A stretch of DNA of 64,000 bases. It comes from Diprion similis (lineage: Eukaryota > Arthropoda > Insecta > Hymenoptera > Diprionidae). The notes beneath the pieces are model-generated. The model was given only the letters and a program-made list of their open reading frames with translations, was not told where the DNA came from and made no database searches. Within the stretch, counting starts at the first letter, position 1, and each line of letters starts with the position of its first letter. Positions 43,414 to 56,000 of the stretch are shown here, in pieces. The stretch is from contig NC_060110.1 in the NCBI RefSeq assembly GCF_021155765.1, positions 24,760,001 to 24,824,000 of the forward strand. Direction: 5' to 3'. Both the position numbers and the translations under genes were made by a program.

Positions 43414-46400
43414 ATGGAGATCGACCACGGTTTACGCAACACTAGCATCCTCTCCGAGTCCTACATGCGAGGGATTGAACGGTAACAAAATTATCGTCGC
43501 TTTTAGGTTATAATCTTCTATCGTTCGTCAGAAGTCACTTATTTCAATAGCTTGGCTATTTTTCGCAGAATCACGGGGAATGAAAACAAACAACGAGATG
43601 GGTTTGAAATACCAGAAGTCATACAGACACGAAAACAGGAGTGGGCAATGCTATTTGAAAAATTCTCTCAGGTAACCTAACCTAAGCATTGCTTGCCTTC
43701 CATCATAAACTTAGACTATTCTCGAAGTTATAACAAAATTTGAGCACACATGTGAAGTCCACACATCCACACTAAATTAAGCCAACATAAATTATTGTTC
43801 TCGATCAGCTAGTGCATTTTTTGAACAGGTGATATATTTAATAATAATCTTTAGAGTCGTTTATTTCTTACTATATAAGTAATACAAGTGCAACCGGCGC
43901 GATTATTTTATCTGCTGTCAATTTAAACGGCTTGCTATCACTGAAGAGTTTAATAAACGATTCTGAAAAGTAGATTATTGACATGTAATACAAAGAAATT
44001 TAGCATTTCAAATTTTGCAGGTCTCCGACGATTTGGAATTGTACATCAGCAATCTAAAGCCAGACACCGTGTCAAGTGGATCGTCCGAATACCGGGTTCC
44101 AGTTCGTAAATCTGCAGCGGAAGTTCAGTACTGGGTTAATACAGGGAATCCTCCATGTCAGGCTTTTGAAGCTTTAATAAGCGATTCAGATGTAACTATT
44201 TCGATCAGCGAAAGTGAAGGCTCAGACTTGGATGAATCCCAGTTATCAACTCCAACATCACTGGTTGTTACTAACAAATTTGCTAGCAGCAGGGAGCAGA
44301 TACTTGGTACATGCTCATCAGGCAGCTCGGTTGATACTACAGCTTACATACTGACAAATGCAACCCCGACAAGGATGGCCAATCTTCCCTTCGATAAGGA
44401 TCCTTGCATTTCAAATGTAATTAACACAAACAATAATCGTATTGGTCAATCGGTTAAGAAGAAAATCCCAAAGGTTGTGCTGACAAGGTTGACGGGGTTT
44501 CCTAAAAAGGCGTCAATCTTAGTGAATAATGCAAAATTGGAGAAAAATATGCTTCTGGATTTGAATAGCATTAGCAAAAGAGGATCTTGCGAACCTGATA
44601 AAATAAGTTCAACAGGTGATATGACATTGGCTGAATGCCCAGAGCCTATTGACAATCAGTGCAATTTCGATGAGCGTAAAGACTCTGAAGTTACTTTGAA
44701 GTCTAAGAAATCTGGCGTTGATAGTCTTTCGATTGAAATCGATAAGACGGAAGGAAAAAATAATATGGGAATGTCATCTGATTCTTCAAACGTAATTGTA
44801 CCTATTCGTCAAAAAAGAAATGCAAACCGGCGGAAATTATTCTCAGTCAACCATAATATTTCTGATGAACTTACACCGATGATCAAAATGTATAAGAATA
44901 GGAGGTCTGGTCGAAATAGTATTCATCCAGCACTAGTAGACAGTCCTTCAATGCATCAACCTAGGAAATCTGTATTCAGACCACAGTTGTTCAATTTGAC
45001 TAGGCGTTCGAAAATACGAAGGTTTAAAAATCGTTCCATCAGTATAAGCTCTGCCAAGAAAAAGCTTAAGAAAAATTCGCCCCTCGTTAAATTCAGGGAT
45101 GCCGAGAATTCCCGAAGGCTGCATAGAGATTTGCCCGGCAATATGGCTGTGGAAAGAAATGACGAGATCTGCCTTGGTCAGAAAAAAAAAATTGATTCTC
45201 CCACAAAACAAACTTCGCTTGAAGCATCGCCAACGTTGCATACAAAATTGAACGAAGTTACGAAGAGTGACGATCCAGCTGCTGCTTCTTCCTCTCTAAG
45301 TTTGCAAGATGTTTCAGAAATTATAAATGAGGAAATGAACAGGATTGAGGAAACACGTACTAGTGTGGCTGGAAAACACTTTTCAAAGCATTCCTGTCCT
45401 ATTGAGAATAGACATAAGGAGCATGATCAAGGCTCCGTGTTCAGACCGCCAACTGATTCGTTATCCGAGATGACAGACAGTAGACCGCAAAATGTATTTG
45501 ATGCCAAGAAGAATTTATATGCAACAGATTTGAAATCATCTTCTGACACAAACTCTCCTTTGATATCGAGTCCGAGTAAAATTCAAGTTGCCGAGGATAA
45601 TGGCAGTGAGGAAAGCGCGTCATTATTGCATAGTTTCAATCAAAGAGGAAAAAGCTTCTCTTCATCAACGAATGCGAAAGCGACACTCAATCTTCATATT
45701 GGTTCCAAAATTACTGTGCGGAAGCCAATAATTATCCTGCATGATTTCCTGCATCTGAAAAATTGTTGTGGTGAACTGGAAAAACAACATAACAAAAAAT
45801 GGCTGAGTAAACAACATCAGGATGAAAATTTGCACACAGTTGAGAAAGACATTAATGAGAAAAATGTGTTGCAGGAGAATTCAGTTCAAGAAGATAATTT
45901 AAACTTCAAATTTACGCAATCATTGAACCATAAGATAACTAAGACGAACGAATCAAGGTTGAATCCAAAATTGACATCCTTTAAGAGAGATAATGAAATT
46001 ATTTCAGCGAAGAGTCCAGATTTAGTTACCGAAAATCTTCGTTTGTCAGACAAAAAACTATCACCTCCGAAAACTCATGAGCCAATTGAAGATACTCATT
46101 ATGCTTCTACTACTGCAATCATTTGCCGTCCGGGAGCAGAAACGGGTATGCAATTATCAAAGGATGGAGAGGCAATGGTTAAAAAGACCAGTAGAAATTG
46201 TAATTCACAAGATTCAATATTTCATCTTACATCTTCAGACGAGGAAGATATTTTAGAGAAGTTGACGCGTCGATTAAAATCACGCTCATCCAGAAAAACA
46301 AGAACTGTGCAAGAAGCTGGAGAAACAGAATTTATCGATCAAAACAATACAGTTCAAACTCCAAAGAAATTTCAAGGCCCAGAGCTCCATTGTGCACGTT

Positions 46401-47458
46401 ATAAAATAGTCTCTAGCAGTTCAGAAGATGAAGAAAAAATCATCAATAGGAGAGGTTTGAAACACAAGAACATTCCTAGTTCCAGAATATTTATGGAGCC
46501 ACGCTCCAAGAAGAATAAGGGGAAAAATTCTCAAAAATGTAAACAAACATCGTCTTGGGTACAAGATGAATGTGTGGATAAGTCAGATAGCGTTCGAAGT
46601 GATGATCAAAAATTAGATCGCCAATCTTTGGATGCACACAAACATTTTGGAATGAAGAAAGGTAATCCAGCCAATAATGAAATACAAAATTATAACGATT
46701 CGGATGGGAGAATGAAAGAAAATAGCCCTAAGACCAAGCTAACGATTTCTCATAAGACTGACAACTCCAGGACAACAGTACTGATAACACATACCAAAAA
46801 AAAATTTTCACAAAAAAAATCTGAGCACTCTATGACACCCGTTGATTGTGCTTTGAATGAGAGATCAAAACTACATAAGACTATCCCAAAATCAAATGTA
46901 TCGTCCGAAGATGAGAGAAAACTAAATACAGGAGAGCATCGGAATGCGGTCGGACTGGCGAAGAAGAAGAAGTTGGCTAACACCCGAATGAAGAAGAAGA
47001 GAAAATCGGATTCTAAAATTGACGACGAAACAACTGCTGATTTTGTCAGGACTGAAGCAGAGCTCGAACTGGGAAGGGTACCAAGTTACAAAAATAGGAA
47101 AAAAAGTTTTTGCGAGATGCATGAGGTAGACGAGGTGATCGGTGCAAACTTGGCAACTTCCTCTGGTGGCAAAAGATTTCTCATAGTTTCTAGTGACGAG
47201 TCATTTGAAAATGATGATCCGACGATTTCTCGCTTGACGAATTGCGCTGGTACGAATTCTCAGGGGGAAAAAAATGGGAAGAATGATGAGAGTTACAATT
47301 TAAATTCATTAAACGGTTCTATGAGTCCTACAAAGCAGGGACTTAAATATAAAAACGACACGCGTTCGTCGTTGAAAAAAATCTCTGTAAATAGACAAAA
47401 AAATTCAAAGATTATTTTCTGCACGAAAGAATACTGGGAATCAGATTCTGATTATTAG
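43414..47458 (+). CDS. Uncharacterised large Ser/Lys-rich nuclear-type protein with SUMO-interaction-like motifs
   Basis: Family not recognised. Three exons join in phase: 43414-43481, 43569-43671, 44021-47458, giving 1,202 residues; 95% of the protein is in one exon. The start is the first ATG (MEIDHGLRNTSIL). Residues 24-115 look ordered and may be the conserved part (RKQEWAMLFEKF, VRKSAAEVQYWVNTGNPP). The rest is low in hydrophobics, rich in Ser, Lys, Asn and acidic residues, with basic runs (KKKKLANTRMKKKRK) that fit nuclear localisation. Four short hydrophobic patches followed by Ser and acidic residues resemble SUMO-interaction motifs: VTISISESEGSD (about 115), FHLTSSDEED (791), YKIVSSSSEDEE (851) and FLIVSSDES (1110). 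The protein ends in YWESDSDY. It is head-to-head with DTL. A chromatin or DNA-repair scaffold is possible, but that is inference. Confidence 0.85.
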
Positions 47459-47500
47459 TAATTTATTTTGAAACCACGTACATGAGTTACATTAATGTTT

Positions 47501-47506
47501 AATAAA
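47501..47506 (+). terminator. AATAAA polyadenylation signal, uncharacterised gene
   Basis: Canonical hexamer 43 bases after the stop codon at 47458, within TTTAATAAAAG. Spacing is normal for a short insect 3' UTR. Confidence 0.6.
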
Positions 47507-48319
47507 AGAAAGCTTTTAGTGGTGATTATTTCTACATAAAGTTAATGGTGTTTCGTTTTTGAGATTTTATAAAAATAGCAGGATATTCCCACGTACTTAT
47601 GGCATAAAACGCACAGTTACAAAAGGTTTTAAATCTATGAATTTTGTGATATTCCGATTAAGATATTCCGAGAACTAATTGTAAGCTTCAAAGTTTGTTA
47701 AATTTCCGCGTTTTGGAGCTGCTGTACTTTTATCTCTTTTACATAGATTGCATCAGGATTTGTGCAACTGTTGGTGATTCGTCAATTCAATAAACAACAA
47801 AAGAGAAAAACTTAGAACACCACGCTTTGAAACCATAACCAGAAAGTGTAATTATGTAAATATAACTAGTTTTTTGTTCCGTATAACTCTCCTTAATGTA
47901 TACAAGAACATTAATTAAACGCCCTGCTAATCAGGTTTATTGGGCCTAAGGTCTATTAATATTAAAAAGTATGCATGTGAAAAGTATCTAAAAATTCATT
48001 GGGTCAATCTAATCCACCTGTAACTAATTTTCAGTACACATCACATATAACTTATGAATAAAATAAGGACATCTGTAATATATAATATATATTTTTTTCA
48101 CCAAAAATTGTCACCACGATAAGTTTTAAAGTTCCGACGGTATACTATCGGAAACTGGAAACTCTTTTTGTACTGTAAAATAAATTGCATCATGTCCACG
48201 TTAAGTTGGAGAATTATTTACAGTAATTCTGTAGAGTTTCGAACAAAAAATGTCATCAGCTTCGTACACATGTGCACATTATACATGATCAGCAACTTCA
48301 GATCGCAATCAATAATCGG
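47507..48319. other. Convergent 3' interval between the uncharacterised gene and METTL7
   Basis: About 0.8 kb of AT-rich non-coding DNA between two convergent stop codons. Nothing recognisable beyond probable 3' UTR. Confidence 0.5.
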
Positions 48320-49615
48320 TCATCGAATTGCCGTGCCGATTATGTGATGACGAGTTAGGGCAAGATGATGGGGTTTTGAGACGTCACCGTGTAGAGTTGC
48401 CCGACCCCAGCGAACTTCCTTGAAGCCAACTGATTCGATGCTTTTAATTGGGTCGAAATCTGGACGACATCCGCCGTAGAGGGAGGGCCAAATTCCAGAT
48501 CGAGACCAAAATGCTTGTAGCCAGTAAATCAGCGTGCTTCGTTCAGGGTCTGGCGTGTGTTCCATAAAAAAGTATGTACCGCCCTGCAAAAGATTGATTT
48601 CCTCATACATGAAAGTAATTGTTCTCATGCGGTAGTTTGAATTGGATGGCTGGTTTTATCAGGTAAAATCGGAAACCAAATATTTCTACTGAATAAATGA
48701 ATATATTTTTTGTCCAAATCCCCTCGAAATAACTCCGTTTTGCGCATGTTAAGCGGGTGCAAAATTGTCATTTGCACGCACGCTACAGCGGGCGCAAAGT
48801 TCAATGTCGGTCTACCCGCGAAGTGTGGATGAAAACATTAATTTCTTGAACCCGCTTTACAAAAAAATAAATTGTTTAAATGCCGGACGGAAGACGATTT
48901 CACTCGTGTGATCACCACTCTCGCTTCGCTAGGGCGGTAAATGTCACACTCGTAACCGCCTTCTTTCCCGAGAAGAAATGTCTGTGAGGAAATATATTGT
49001 ACATATAATCCAATACCGGCGCTAGAACTCGCTGGATTTCGCGAAGTACGGCAGAAGGTGATTTGACCGAACACAATGTCCTAGTCGTGACAACGGCGTC
49101 GATACTTTCGGAAGGTATCACACGGCTCAGACGACTTCCGTCGCCGACGAGAGTCTGCTCGACGAAGACGTGTTGGAAGCGCCAGGCTTTGTCGTCGTGG
49201 AAGAGATAGTCTGCCAATTTTCTGTTCCAATCCACCCCTATCAGGTGACAGGCGTCTGGGTAGAAGGGGATATTCTCACCTGAAAAAAGAATACACTCGA
49301 GATCCTGGTCCTTGAAATGAGAATTTGCGGTCTCAAACCTGTCTTCACGCCAATCTCAAGTATGCGAATTCGTCCCAAATCACGAAGAGCACGGTCGACT
49401 GAAACCATACTATGCAGGGGCTCGAAGAGTCGGCGTTTGTAAAAGCTGGCCAAATTCGAACATTCTGTCTCGAATCCGACGAGGTGATCTCGGTACCAAA
49501 CTTGACGAACTTTCGACCACCTCGAATAAGCCCACGTAGCGATCACGATGACTATAATCAATACAACCCCATATCGGGCTGCTAATTCTCTAACCCACAA
49601 ATCGGTGGAGCCCAT
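48320..49615 (-). CDS. METTL7/TMT1-type membrane-anchored methyltransferase
   Basis: Family members are ER/lipid-droplet-anchored SAM-dependent methyltransferases; mammalian METTL7A/B act on alkyl thiols (family knowledge). Three exons join in phase: 49615-49339, 49279-49017, 48583-48320, giving 267 residues, against about 244 in human. The start MGSTDLWVRELAARYG is followed by a hydrophobic anchor, VVLIIVIVIATWAY. The methyltransferase fold shows RILEIGVKTGENIPFYP, HLIGVDWNRKL, IDAVVTTRTLCSVKSPSAVL and GGTYFFMEHTPDPER, closely matching METTL7. The glycine motif reads GVKTG, where human METTL7A has GCGTG, so one of the SAM-loop glycines is missing. The C-terminus (HIIGTAIR) matches the family's G-Y-A-V-K end. 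The substrate in insects is unknown. Confidence 0.92.
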
Positions 49616-52509
49616 GTTGCCCAACTTAATTGACCCTTTGTTTTTCCATGTCTATCGGCCCGGTAATCGCTAATCACACTTTTTGGGAACCGCAAGTATG
49701 TACTAGATACCTTATTCCAAATAGTAATGTCATGCACTATTTCTGAAGTAAGAAAACGTAACCCGGCACACCATAGATTTTGCTATAGTCATTGATTTCG
49801 GTCCACACCAGCACAGCTGATAAATTTTGTGAAGAATGATAGATGAGGAAAGAGTATATTATAGGTATTTTCAAAGTGGCTGCAAAATGCAATCGGCGAT
49901 GCTTCGCGGTCCGAAGTTAACTGTCTGATGCCTGACCGGATCGCGACCCGTACGACCCAGGCTTATTTGCGTTGCATGTGTGTTCAAGAAACGACAATCT
50001 CACCGGATAAGATAACTGCAGTTACGAACGTCTCTTGTGTATAACCTTTGAATAACGGAACCAAGAATGGCGCCTCGTTTTTGAGTGAGTCTATAAGGGA
50101 CGGCGATACACGATGAAGCCCTTCGTGTTGCTGATGCCGATATTTGGGGGATATTCATAAGCGACATGTGTTGACGACATTACGTACCCGAAAGTGTCCA
50201 GAAAAATGATGACAAATGATCGGCGGTCGGATCGACTGACTGCATCTGTAGCAGACACGTTGATGGTTTGATAGGTGTCGTTCAATGTAATAGTAGTCAG
50301 GTGCCTCCATTATTTCCATTAGTGATGTCTGCTGGACACGGGCGATTTACTATAATATATCACGCGTTCGTATTAACGGGACTCTGAAACAATCTCTTCG
50401 TAAACTATAAATAATACAATAAGTGAATAATGTGTAAACAATCGATAATTTCGGGCATTGTTCTAACTATGCCAAGAATTTTTGTCCCACATGAATAATA
50501 AAATACGAAAATGGACACCAGGTCCTGGTGGAAACTTCTACTACTACAAATTTTCACCGAAATAGTCAAATTTCGTATTATTTTGTACAAATTTGCAAAT
50601 ATGCAGAGAATTGTTGATTTTCGTTTAAGACTGTAGTATCTTGCAAATATTTTACTGAAAAAATACGAATTTTGATGAAAATCAACAAGATTCTATGAGA
50701 CACTATGCGTATTTAAAATTTTTTACGAAAACAATTTACTGTACAAAATTGTAGGAAATATCGAAATTCCTCCAAAAAATCTGTATAAACCGTAGAAATC
50801 ATTTTCACCAGGTCGGCTCTTACGGGAGTTCGTGAACGTCACAGTACGTTATTCTCGTGCGCATCGAGGCGATGCGCTGTGAGAAAGAACGAGGGGCGAA
50901 AAGAACTCGGGGCCGTGGTGTATCAGCGAGTAGGTATTTCATGTTAAAAACAGCTAACAAAGCGGGAATCAATCGCGCACCCCGCCGGCACCCCGGCCAG
51001 CACACCACTTAGGCTGAGCTAGGCGCACCCCGAGCTCACCATTCTTCGTGCGAATTGAGTCGGCTGAAGAGTGACCACAAACAACAGAATCGCACGTTAC
51101 GGCTAACCGGTTGCACCGAACCGGGTGCATTCTCTCGTGGGCACGTAAAATAGAACCCGGCTTCAATTCAAAGTCATATCGTCGATCCCGAAGGCGTTTT
51201 GTTTTCAGGATTTGGGCGGGGAGAGGCAGTCCTGCTTTGGTAATGGGTCGCTGAGTCGGAGAATAATTAATACCTGATGTGCTATACCCATGCCGCGGTC
51301 TGTCTGCACATCGATCTGCATTTACCGACTTATAGCTGTGATATAAGGCTGTGGTACCAGCTACGACATACTGCACGGGGTGAAATTTGAAAACTCCTCA
51401 TCCTTCAAAAAAAAAAAAAAATCATACATCTTAAGGCTTTAATGTTCCGAATCTATATCTCGTATGTATTACATAATATGATTTTTTTTTCTTATTGTGC
51501 AAAATTAAAAATTAGTTGTGTTTGTTTTCAAATAGTAAATCCAGGACATATTGACGACACGAAAAGAAAGAAAACTGCATCATATATAACCAGAATTATA
51601 TTAGTAGATAGATTTTCTGAAGATTTTTATGTTTAAACTTTTTTACTTTATAACTTTTTTTTATAAACATTTTTGCTATTATTAGTTTTTAAATAGCGTT
51701 TTATTAAAAAAAAACATTACATGAAAAGTATCGTGGTAGATATTTTTTATTACTATATTTCGATTCAAAAACATCTAATCTATTATAATTACACGTATAA
51801 TAATAGAAAAAAGGAAAGAAGGTTTTTTTTCAGACCAGTGTTATTCTCCGATTTAAATTAAACTATTTCACCGTCGCTGTACTATTGGAATTGTCACTTT
51901 GCAATGCGTCATCCGGTGGAAAAAAAACTCAAACTAATGCAACCAGTCCGACAGCTAATCGTTGAATTAACTTGAAGTAATTTGAAAGCCTAAGAATTAC
52001 GATTTGCCTCCATTAAAATCAAAAACCTAGGTTATGTGGTGATAAAATGGCGCCGAAAACCAGGTTCTGACGTCACGAGGACATTTTCAAATACTGGCGT
52101 CAAATTATATGCGGCATGTGCGGGACTTCGTGTGTCGATTGACCGAGCGAACTCGTGACAGCCGGTGCAATTAGCTGCTCTAAATGTCGCCACACCTCGT
52201 AGCTACCTACATATGAGCATACGTGAAATCAGCAATGGGTGTTGGATGCAGTGGACACGGCTGTCCGGCCTGCGGGTGCCCTGAAACAGGCAAGTCACCA
52301 TCTGGCAGTTAGTGCAAGCCGGGTGCACCGTGCGTGCGGTGAAGATAATTGGAAGAGTAAAAAAGTAAGAATATTGAAGAGGAATTATTGTAATTAATAA
52401 GAAAAGATTGTAATTAATACGAGGGTGACGAAAAATTCGCTTATAGCGAGACGGAACACGAGCCAAGAAAAAATTATCGCGAGCGTTTTTCATTCACATC
52501 CCCTGAAAA
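49616..52509. other. Non-coding interval upstream of METTL7
   Basis: No recognisable coding exon on either strand. It holds the METTL7 promoter at its left end, a foldback element (50524-50812), a GC-richer patch at about 50,820-51,370 and a very AT-rich patch at about 51,400-51,830. The open stretches here lack family resemblance and overlap on both strands. Confidence 0.55.
50524..50812. mobile_element. Foldback / MITE-like element with CCTGGTG termini
   Basis: The left end reads CCTGGTGGAAA and the right end TTTTCACCAGG. The inverted right arm and the left arm share further blocks in the same order: TTCTAC, TACA.ATTTT, AATTTCG, ATTTTGTACA and AAATT. The similarity is imperfect, so this is an old element. 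The left end is abutted by another inverted copy of the terminus (CACCAGG-T-CCTGGTG). Confidence 0.5.
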
Positions 52510-53016
52510 ATGTTGGCCAGGAAATTTGCTTCCTCGGTTTCCTCCGGGACTTGTAACAATGGCGTCAGCAGATTTCTCCAGATCGGCTGCGAACCACGTT
52601 CAACACTTCGGGGTAACGGGCCAGAGGTACCCGTAAACCGTTCAAGTACTTTTCACAGCTTATTGCGGAGCACGAAGCAGTCGCGTACTTTATCATCCGG
52701 ATCTGAAAAGGGTGAAAAATGTTGAAACGCAAACGCTTTTGCAACACACATATGGTTTATAAACCTTGCAGAGGTCTGCGTTACGTTTCAATATTATGTG
52801 TATACATACGTTTGTTCGTTGAAAGAAGTTACGGCACCTAACGTGTATTTTGAACGTTTTTGATGTTTACGAAAAAAAAGTATTATTATTTATTAACGAA
52901 ATAAAAATAATAATTTCAAATCAGCTCGAAAAAGTCTGAACCTTCATTGATGTAAACAATTTTCTCTTCGGATCCAGGTGTCAGTATGAACCAAGCTGCT
53001 GGAGACATAAAGCTTT
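52510..53016 (+). other. Weak candidate: first exons of a mitochondrial-targeted protein
   Basis: An ATG at 52510 in a good context (GAAAAATG) opens 202 bp up to a GTGAAA donor at 52712. The encoded residues (MLARKFASSVSSG..., many Arg/Ser, few acidic) look like a mitochondrial presequence. An acceptor (GATCCAG) at 52977 opens a 39-bp stretch in matching phase (GVSMNQAAGDIKL) ending at a GTAAGA donor. I find no convincing third exon and do not recognise the protein; chance is a real alternative. Confidence 0.2.
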
Positions 53017-56000
53017 GTAAGATCTCTCGCAGTGTATGAAATGTAACGTATATGTACTCGAGTAAGTAGGAAGACGGTGTTCGAGGAGAGGAGCTATTCG
53101 CATTGTCTCCATTGTTGGCGGACTCTAATCAATATTTTCACAATATGGCGGCATTGTCCGGGGCACGAGCGCCCAGGCGAGAGTCCTCCACGTCTTCGTG
53201 ACTCGCGGCTACCGCCCCTTTCCACCTCTTCGAACCGCGAGCTCGGCAAGCATTTTAAAAATATCTCCTCACCTCCTTCAGCCTCAACTCCTCCCCTTCA
53301 ACTTCTGTTGCTACAGGGGAAAATCGACAGATTTTTCAGCGGTTGTTTCACCGAAACAAACATCACTACTCGCACAGCAAGATGTTGAGAAAAAATTATG
53401 TCATTCTTCTACATTAGTTAATGTTTTAGATTTGTGCGAGGCAAATCGAAGAACCGTATAAGAAAAATTTATTTACACTTTATTTATTTACTTGCTGTGT
53501 AAATTCTGGGCTATACGTACGTAGTTTCCAAAATTGGCAAACGAATGGAGATATATTGCCATGTGATGCAAAGGACGGAAAAGTGGAACGAATTCGTATC
53601 GATACGGTGGCTACCGAGTCACATCTATTCAATTTGCATGGAATTAGTCATAAATTCAGATTCAACGGTGCTTGGATTCTGTCTCTTTGACGCTGACTGT
53701 CATATTCCAGGCATACAGCGTGCACATGAGGGCTGATTGAAAGGAGTCAGGAATTACGGCCTCACATGATAAATACGCCTAATAATGCGGCGCTATTTTT
53801 CAAATTCTTTAATTGAGTATCCTGCAGCTGTCAAATCATGGTTTCATTTTATATAGTCCTTTTTTCCACGGATTTCAGAAACCTGGAGCTTCAGAGTTCC
53901 GAACGAAGAAGTCAAGGCTGCCTGTAACATTACAAGTTGGTGCAATCCTAAGGAGCGAGGTCCTCGCGTGCCAGGAGGGTGCCGATCGTGAGACGTCCTT
54001 CGGTGAGTTGTTCTGCTGTCAAGTCAATTATACATCACAGATAGCATTGACTTGATTGTTGGGGATCGTGCAGCAGAGAATCGCGTAGTTCGTAAATCAG
54101 CGACGCCGTTTTCAGCGCATTGTCATAACTTGTTAGTTACTCGCCAAGTTCAGTCGGACTTTCTCTGTGCGTCTTTTAGGATTCTGTACCTTGCAGTCGC
54201 ATCCTTGCGACCATCCATAGTGATCGCGTATGGACTATTATGCATGCAGCCATTAAGGTGGTCATTGTACGCCCAGATGTATACGGCTTGCATTGTCAGG
54301 CGTTACGACTTGTTGACGAACCTCGTTGTCAACCGGTACTTAATGCCTTTATTAGTTTACGATACTATAAATTACCGGCACGGAATATCCTGGCTATATT
54401 CACGACCGGCTCACGTGACCAACGCCTAATTCTTCCGCCATTTTCTAAACTCGTGCTTGAGCTGGTACCTCAACCCCTGAATTAGTATTCCTGAACCGCA
54501 TTTTTCTTCGGAAATAATTCAATGATACCACCTTGACACACGAGTGGGCTCGAGAGCTGCAGCAATTTTTCCCAACGAACATGATTTTCAGCTATCGGTA
54601 ACTTCTTTATACAGTCGATGAAGAAGAAGATTTCACTCCATTTCCGGAATGAAGCACAGAATAGGAGAAAATGAAGGAAAAAATTGCGTGGACGCAAGGT
54701 AAGCGTGGCAGGCAGCCGTCATCCGTCATCCTCTTCCTCGGGGTTGTTCCGGAACACAGTGCAGGTAGTAAATCACCGGAGTCGAGGGCGCATGAGGCCA
54801 GTGCCGGGTGATGTCTTGTAATTGTTTTATGACTACAAGGTAAAACCCAAAATTCCTCACAGGGTTGGATACTTATTATACACTTCTAAGATAGATTTAA
54901 AATTTTCACTCCAGTTAGGAATCCCTATTTCTTAAAATATCAACAGATTATTTGTTCTCCTTAAATTTGTCATTTTAGATTCTTAATATTTACAAAAAAA
55001 AACACTCACAAACAGCATAAGTTCGTAATAAAAACTTAGATCATAATTTAGCACAGGTCCGTCCCTGTACTTTGTCACAGGGATTCCCCTGGATTCGGAA
55101 ACCTCCGTAAGATTAGCGGTAAGGTTGTTACTCCAAGCTTTGTGTCGGATTCCTTGGTTGTTCCTCGTTCTTAAATTAGACATGAGGAAGGATCCGAAAT
55201 GTGGAGAAATTTATTTTGAAGTGAGCATAATTTTTGCAAATTAATTGCAGCTTGTTTGTAATGGTTTCAGTGGAAAATTTTTCAAATTGTTCGTAGCTCA
55301 GTTCGTTTCGACTGTTTACCGGGGTGTCCGAAATTGTCTAATGACAAATGGAGAGAGCGCCGAAACCAGAAAGAGGAAATATTAAAAGCTATAACATGGA
55401 ATGCTGCGAACTAGAAAAAGGGAACAGTTGAGACTTATGACTTGCGAAGACATAGTTGTTTATGACAAATGTGTGTAGCCATCATAAATAACCACATTCA
55501 CATATTACAAATGTTTAACAGTTCAAAATATCAGAGTAATAATCTTTCAATTTCAAGCTAAAAAATCTTTTTTTCCGTCAAGCAATCATAATTATTCAAC
55601 ACTTACACTATTATTCATATGTACGTTGAGCTGCAGTTTGCCATTAATTTTCATTAATCAATGTCTTGTTCAGCGTCTAGAAGGTTATACTATACATACA
55701 TTCACCGAGGTCGATTCTGTCATTGATAGATGAAATTGCCGTTTGAACAACATAGTCAGACCAGCTAGCATATTTTTTCGACAATTTCATGGCGACAGTT
55801 TCCCGAAAATTCATTAATTATTGTAAATATAAGCAGTCCTTTTGTCTTCTTTATAGGAATTAATTGTTTAAGCATTTCAAACAGTTATGTTCAATAAATA
55901 TTTGATCCTCACAAGCTTCCGCATTATTCAAACTTTTTTCGAATTACAATAATTTACGTGCTTGATCTAAAATCGTGCATTACTTAAACAGTTAAAATGT

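Noticed and set aside
43671..43690. CCTAA repeats resembling the arthropod telomere repeat
   Set aside because: Only two units, overlapping a splice donor; chance occurrence in an intron.
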